This document shows positions 23,457-24,887 of a stretch of DNA of 24,887 nt, piece by piece. Location: positions 1 through 24,887 of the forward strand of contig JALRHN010000008.1 in NCBI GenBank assembly GCA_023259575.1, read 5' to 3'. Each line of letters opens with the position of its first letter. Positions within the stretch are counted from its first letter, which is position 1. This DNA comes from Candidatus Kapaibacterium sp. Its GTDB lineage: Bacteria; Bacteroidota; Ignavibacteria; Kapaibacteriales; UBA961. The notes beneath the pieces are model-generated. The model searched no databases. It was given only the letters and a program-made list of their open reading frames with translations, and was not told where the DNA came from. Made by a program: the position numbers and the translations under genes.

Positions 23457-24594
23457 TTCATATTACTTGTTACTCTCAATTGGATATATAGAATCTTTTG
23501 TTTTATCTGTTCTTCGCCCAATTATTATGAAGTTTTCTGTAAAATTTGCAGAAAGAGAGTTAATTGTTGATCAACAAATTATTGATAGAGACTTTGGTCC
23601 AAAATCTGTGTGGATACATGTTGCATCTCTAGGAGAATTCGAGCAAGCTGTTCCAATCATAGAGCATTTGAAACAGAATGATTCTATAGATATTACTCTT
23701 ACTTTCTCTTCTCCTTCTGGATACAATATCCGTAAGAATTATGAACTTGTTGATAGAGTTTTATATCTCCCTTTGGATACCAAGGTAAATGCCCGAAAAT
23801 TCATTCAGAAAGTTCGTCCAGATTGCGCGATCTTTATTCGATATGAATTATGGATAAACTATCTTTTAGAGCTTAATGCATTACATATTCCAGTATTGTA
23901 TCTAAATGCAACCTATCCACGCTCGATTCTTTGGCGCTTTATTCCCTTTATTTTGAAATCTATTTTACACTGTTTTTCTTATATCATAACTGTGAATAAG
24001 CAAGAAACAGCTCATTTCCTTGAATTACATATTGATACACCAATTCAAACAGGCAGTGATACTAGATTAGATAGAATTTCTTCTAGAGTTTCACAAATCT
24101 TACACCATCCATTATTGATTCATGAACTATGTCCGATTGACTATTCTGATGAAGATACAGTGATTGTTTTAGGAAGTTCTTGGAGTAAAGATGAACATGT
24201 ATTTCTTTCTCAATTACATAAAATGCCATCTTCATTGCGATTAATAATTGTACCACATGAACCAGATGACATGACAATTTCTAGGTTAAAGAAAGAATGT
24301 CCACACAGTGGCATTTTAAGTGAATTGAAATATGGAGATAATCCAAAGCATATAATTGTAGATTCCGTTGGGAAATTAATGGTTTTATATGCTCTTGCAG
24401 ATGCTGTGTATATAGGTGGTGGTTTTGGTGTTGGAGTTCATAGTTGTGCGGAACCAGCTGGATTTGGTGTTCCTTTAGCATGTGGCCCATTTGTTCATAG
24501 ATCACCAGATGCTATGGCTTTACATGCTTTAGGTGCTTTAGATATTATCCATACCGAAGAAGAAGCATATACATGGATGATGCAGATAATTTAA
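23443..24594 (+). CDS. waaA: 3-deoxy-D-manno-octulosonic acid (Kdo) transferase, apparently C-terminally truncated
   Basis: Adds Kdo to lipid A precursor at the inner membrane. A hydrophobic N-terminus (about 6-28) is followed by VWIHVASLGEFEQAVP with the catalytic Glu65, TFSSPSGYNIRK, FIRYELWINYLL, ITVNKQE, GSSWSKDE, IIVPHEP and the sugar-nucleotide region YIGGGFGVGVHSCAEPAGFGVPLACGP. The family normally continues about 30-40 residues beyond where this frame stops (383 residues, ending TWMMQII). The stop coincides with a change of base composition, so the true gene probably ran on. It begins 14 nt before the end of the T9SS plug gene (ATG at 23443), a sign of coupling. Confidence 0.9.
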   Translation: MDRGSSYYLLLSIGYIESFVLSVLRPIIMKFSVKFAERELIVDQQIIDRDFGPKSVWIHVASLGEFEQAVPIIEHLKQNDSIDITLTFSSPSGYNIRKNYELVDRVLYLPLDTKVNARKFIQKVRPDCAIFIRYELWINYLLELNALHIPVLYLNATYPRSILWRFIPFILKSILHCFSYIITVNKQETAHFLELHIDTPIQTGSDTRLDRISSRVSQILHHPLLIHELCPIDYSDEDTVIVLGSSWSKDEHVFLSQLHKMPSSLRLIIVPHEPDDMTISRLKKECPHSGILSELKYGDNPKHIIVDSVGKLMVLYALADAVYIGGGFGVGVHSCAEPAGFGVPLACGPFVHRSPDAMALHALGALDIIHTEEEAYTWMMQII

Positions 24595-24887
24595 CATCAC
24601 ATCTCTTTCATATACGTCCCTTTCAGATGCGCATATCCTGTTATAGAACTGATAGCAGATTTCCTTGAAATTTCCCACTTCGTTCTTCTGTTCAGTTGTG
24701 AGGTTATATGTCAGCTCTCTCCACAGTTGCTTGTAGTTATTGTTGAGCAGCACGGTCTAATTCCATATCTTGAAGAGGTCCTCCCTGGGTATGTTTTCTA
24801 TGTTCAGTGTTAAGTCAAATCTTGTTGCAACTATGCCCATTAAGAAATCTGGCCCATATTTACTATTTTCTGGGAACACCTTGACTT
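24595..24887 (-). other. Foreign-looking tail; minus-strand coding-like frame interrupted by one TAG
   Basis: About 40% G+C by hand count, against about one third in the adjacent genes. On the minus strand, the frame from 24885 runs FLMGIVATRFDLTLNIENIP...LFKIWN, meets a single TAG at 24759-24757, and then continues open through NNNYKQLWRELTYNLTTEQ and FYNRICASERDV to the waaA junction. All six Arg codons are AGA or AGG and five of six Lys codons are AAG, unlike the waaA side. I do not recognise the protein. Possible readings: a pseudogene fragment, a gene from a genome that reads TAG as an amino acid, or an assembly join. Nothing else is seen here. Confidence 0.45.

Noticed and set aside
1..24887. 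CRISPR arrays, tRNA or rRNA genes, insertion sequences.
   Set aside because: No regularly spaced repeats, no cloverleaf with CCA-type end, no rRNA stretch and no transposase motifs or terminal inverted repeats were noticed on either strand.

Overview
The window is AT-rich (roughly one third G+C over most of its length) and reads as chromosomal DNA of a Gram-negative bacterium of the Fibrobacterota-Chlorobiota-Bacteroidota (FCB) superphylum. Evidence: a type IX secretion system (T9SS) plug protein, a protein with a T9SS type A-like C-terminal sorting domain, LolD and WaaA (outer membrane and LPS), a Bacteroidota-type PheS motif 2, weak use of Shine-Dalgarno sites, and a good match to the Bacteroidota promoter (TTTG, 20 nt, TAnnTTTG) in front of infC. 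The phylum cannot be fixed by eye. A Kapabacteria or Ignavibacteria-like lineage is as plausible as Bacteroidota proper.

Layout. 1-1472 (-): lysS, missing only its last few codons at the window edge. 1571-3218 (+): translation cluster infC-rpmI-rplT with its own promoter, structured leaders and a strong terminator. 3242-9303 (+): tightly packed housekeeping run pheS, lolD-like ABC ATPase, plsC-like acyltransferase, Yip1-like membrane protein, manA-like isomerase, folD, PduO-type cobalamin adenosyltransferase and a small Cys/Lys-rich secreted peptide, closed by a strong hairpin terminator. 9321-11231 (+): a His-rich protein with a Tat-like signal, followed 3 nt later by hutI. 11232-18657 (-): a SPOR-domain protein; then murG, a TIGR01777 epimerase, a flavin reductase-like protein and a rhodanese; then a translationally coupled pair made of a T9SS cargo-like protein and an IgGFc-binding/beta-barrel protein. 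18767-19780 (-): phosphotransacetylase, divergent from 19872-24594 (+), an envelope operon of outer-membrane protein, HAD phosphatase, second outer-membrane protein, T9SS plug protein and waaA.

How the genes work together. The right half is envelope-centred: peptidoglycan (murG, SPOR), LPS (waaA), T9SS (plug protein and cargo) and several predicted outer-membrane barrels. The left half is translation, phospholipid, one-carbon and cofactor metabolism. No insertion sequence, CRISPR array, tRNA, rRNA or complete mobile element was seen.

Less ordinary points: the waaA reading frame ends early and runs into about 290 bp of compositionally different DNA, whose minus-strand frame is open except for one TAG; MurG has Asp where the conserved glycine-rich loop His is expected; a 13-bp repeat lies in front of both rpmI and rplT; a 9-bp perfect dyad sits between pta and the envelope operon; and there are two secreted metal-ligand-rich candidate proteins. 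No stretch longer than 300 bases lacks a gene; the nearest case is the 293-base right tail. I do not see a clearly new multi-gene system. The most promising leads are the IgGFc-barrel/T9SS pair and the Cys/Lys-rich peptide.
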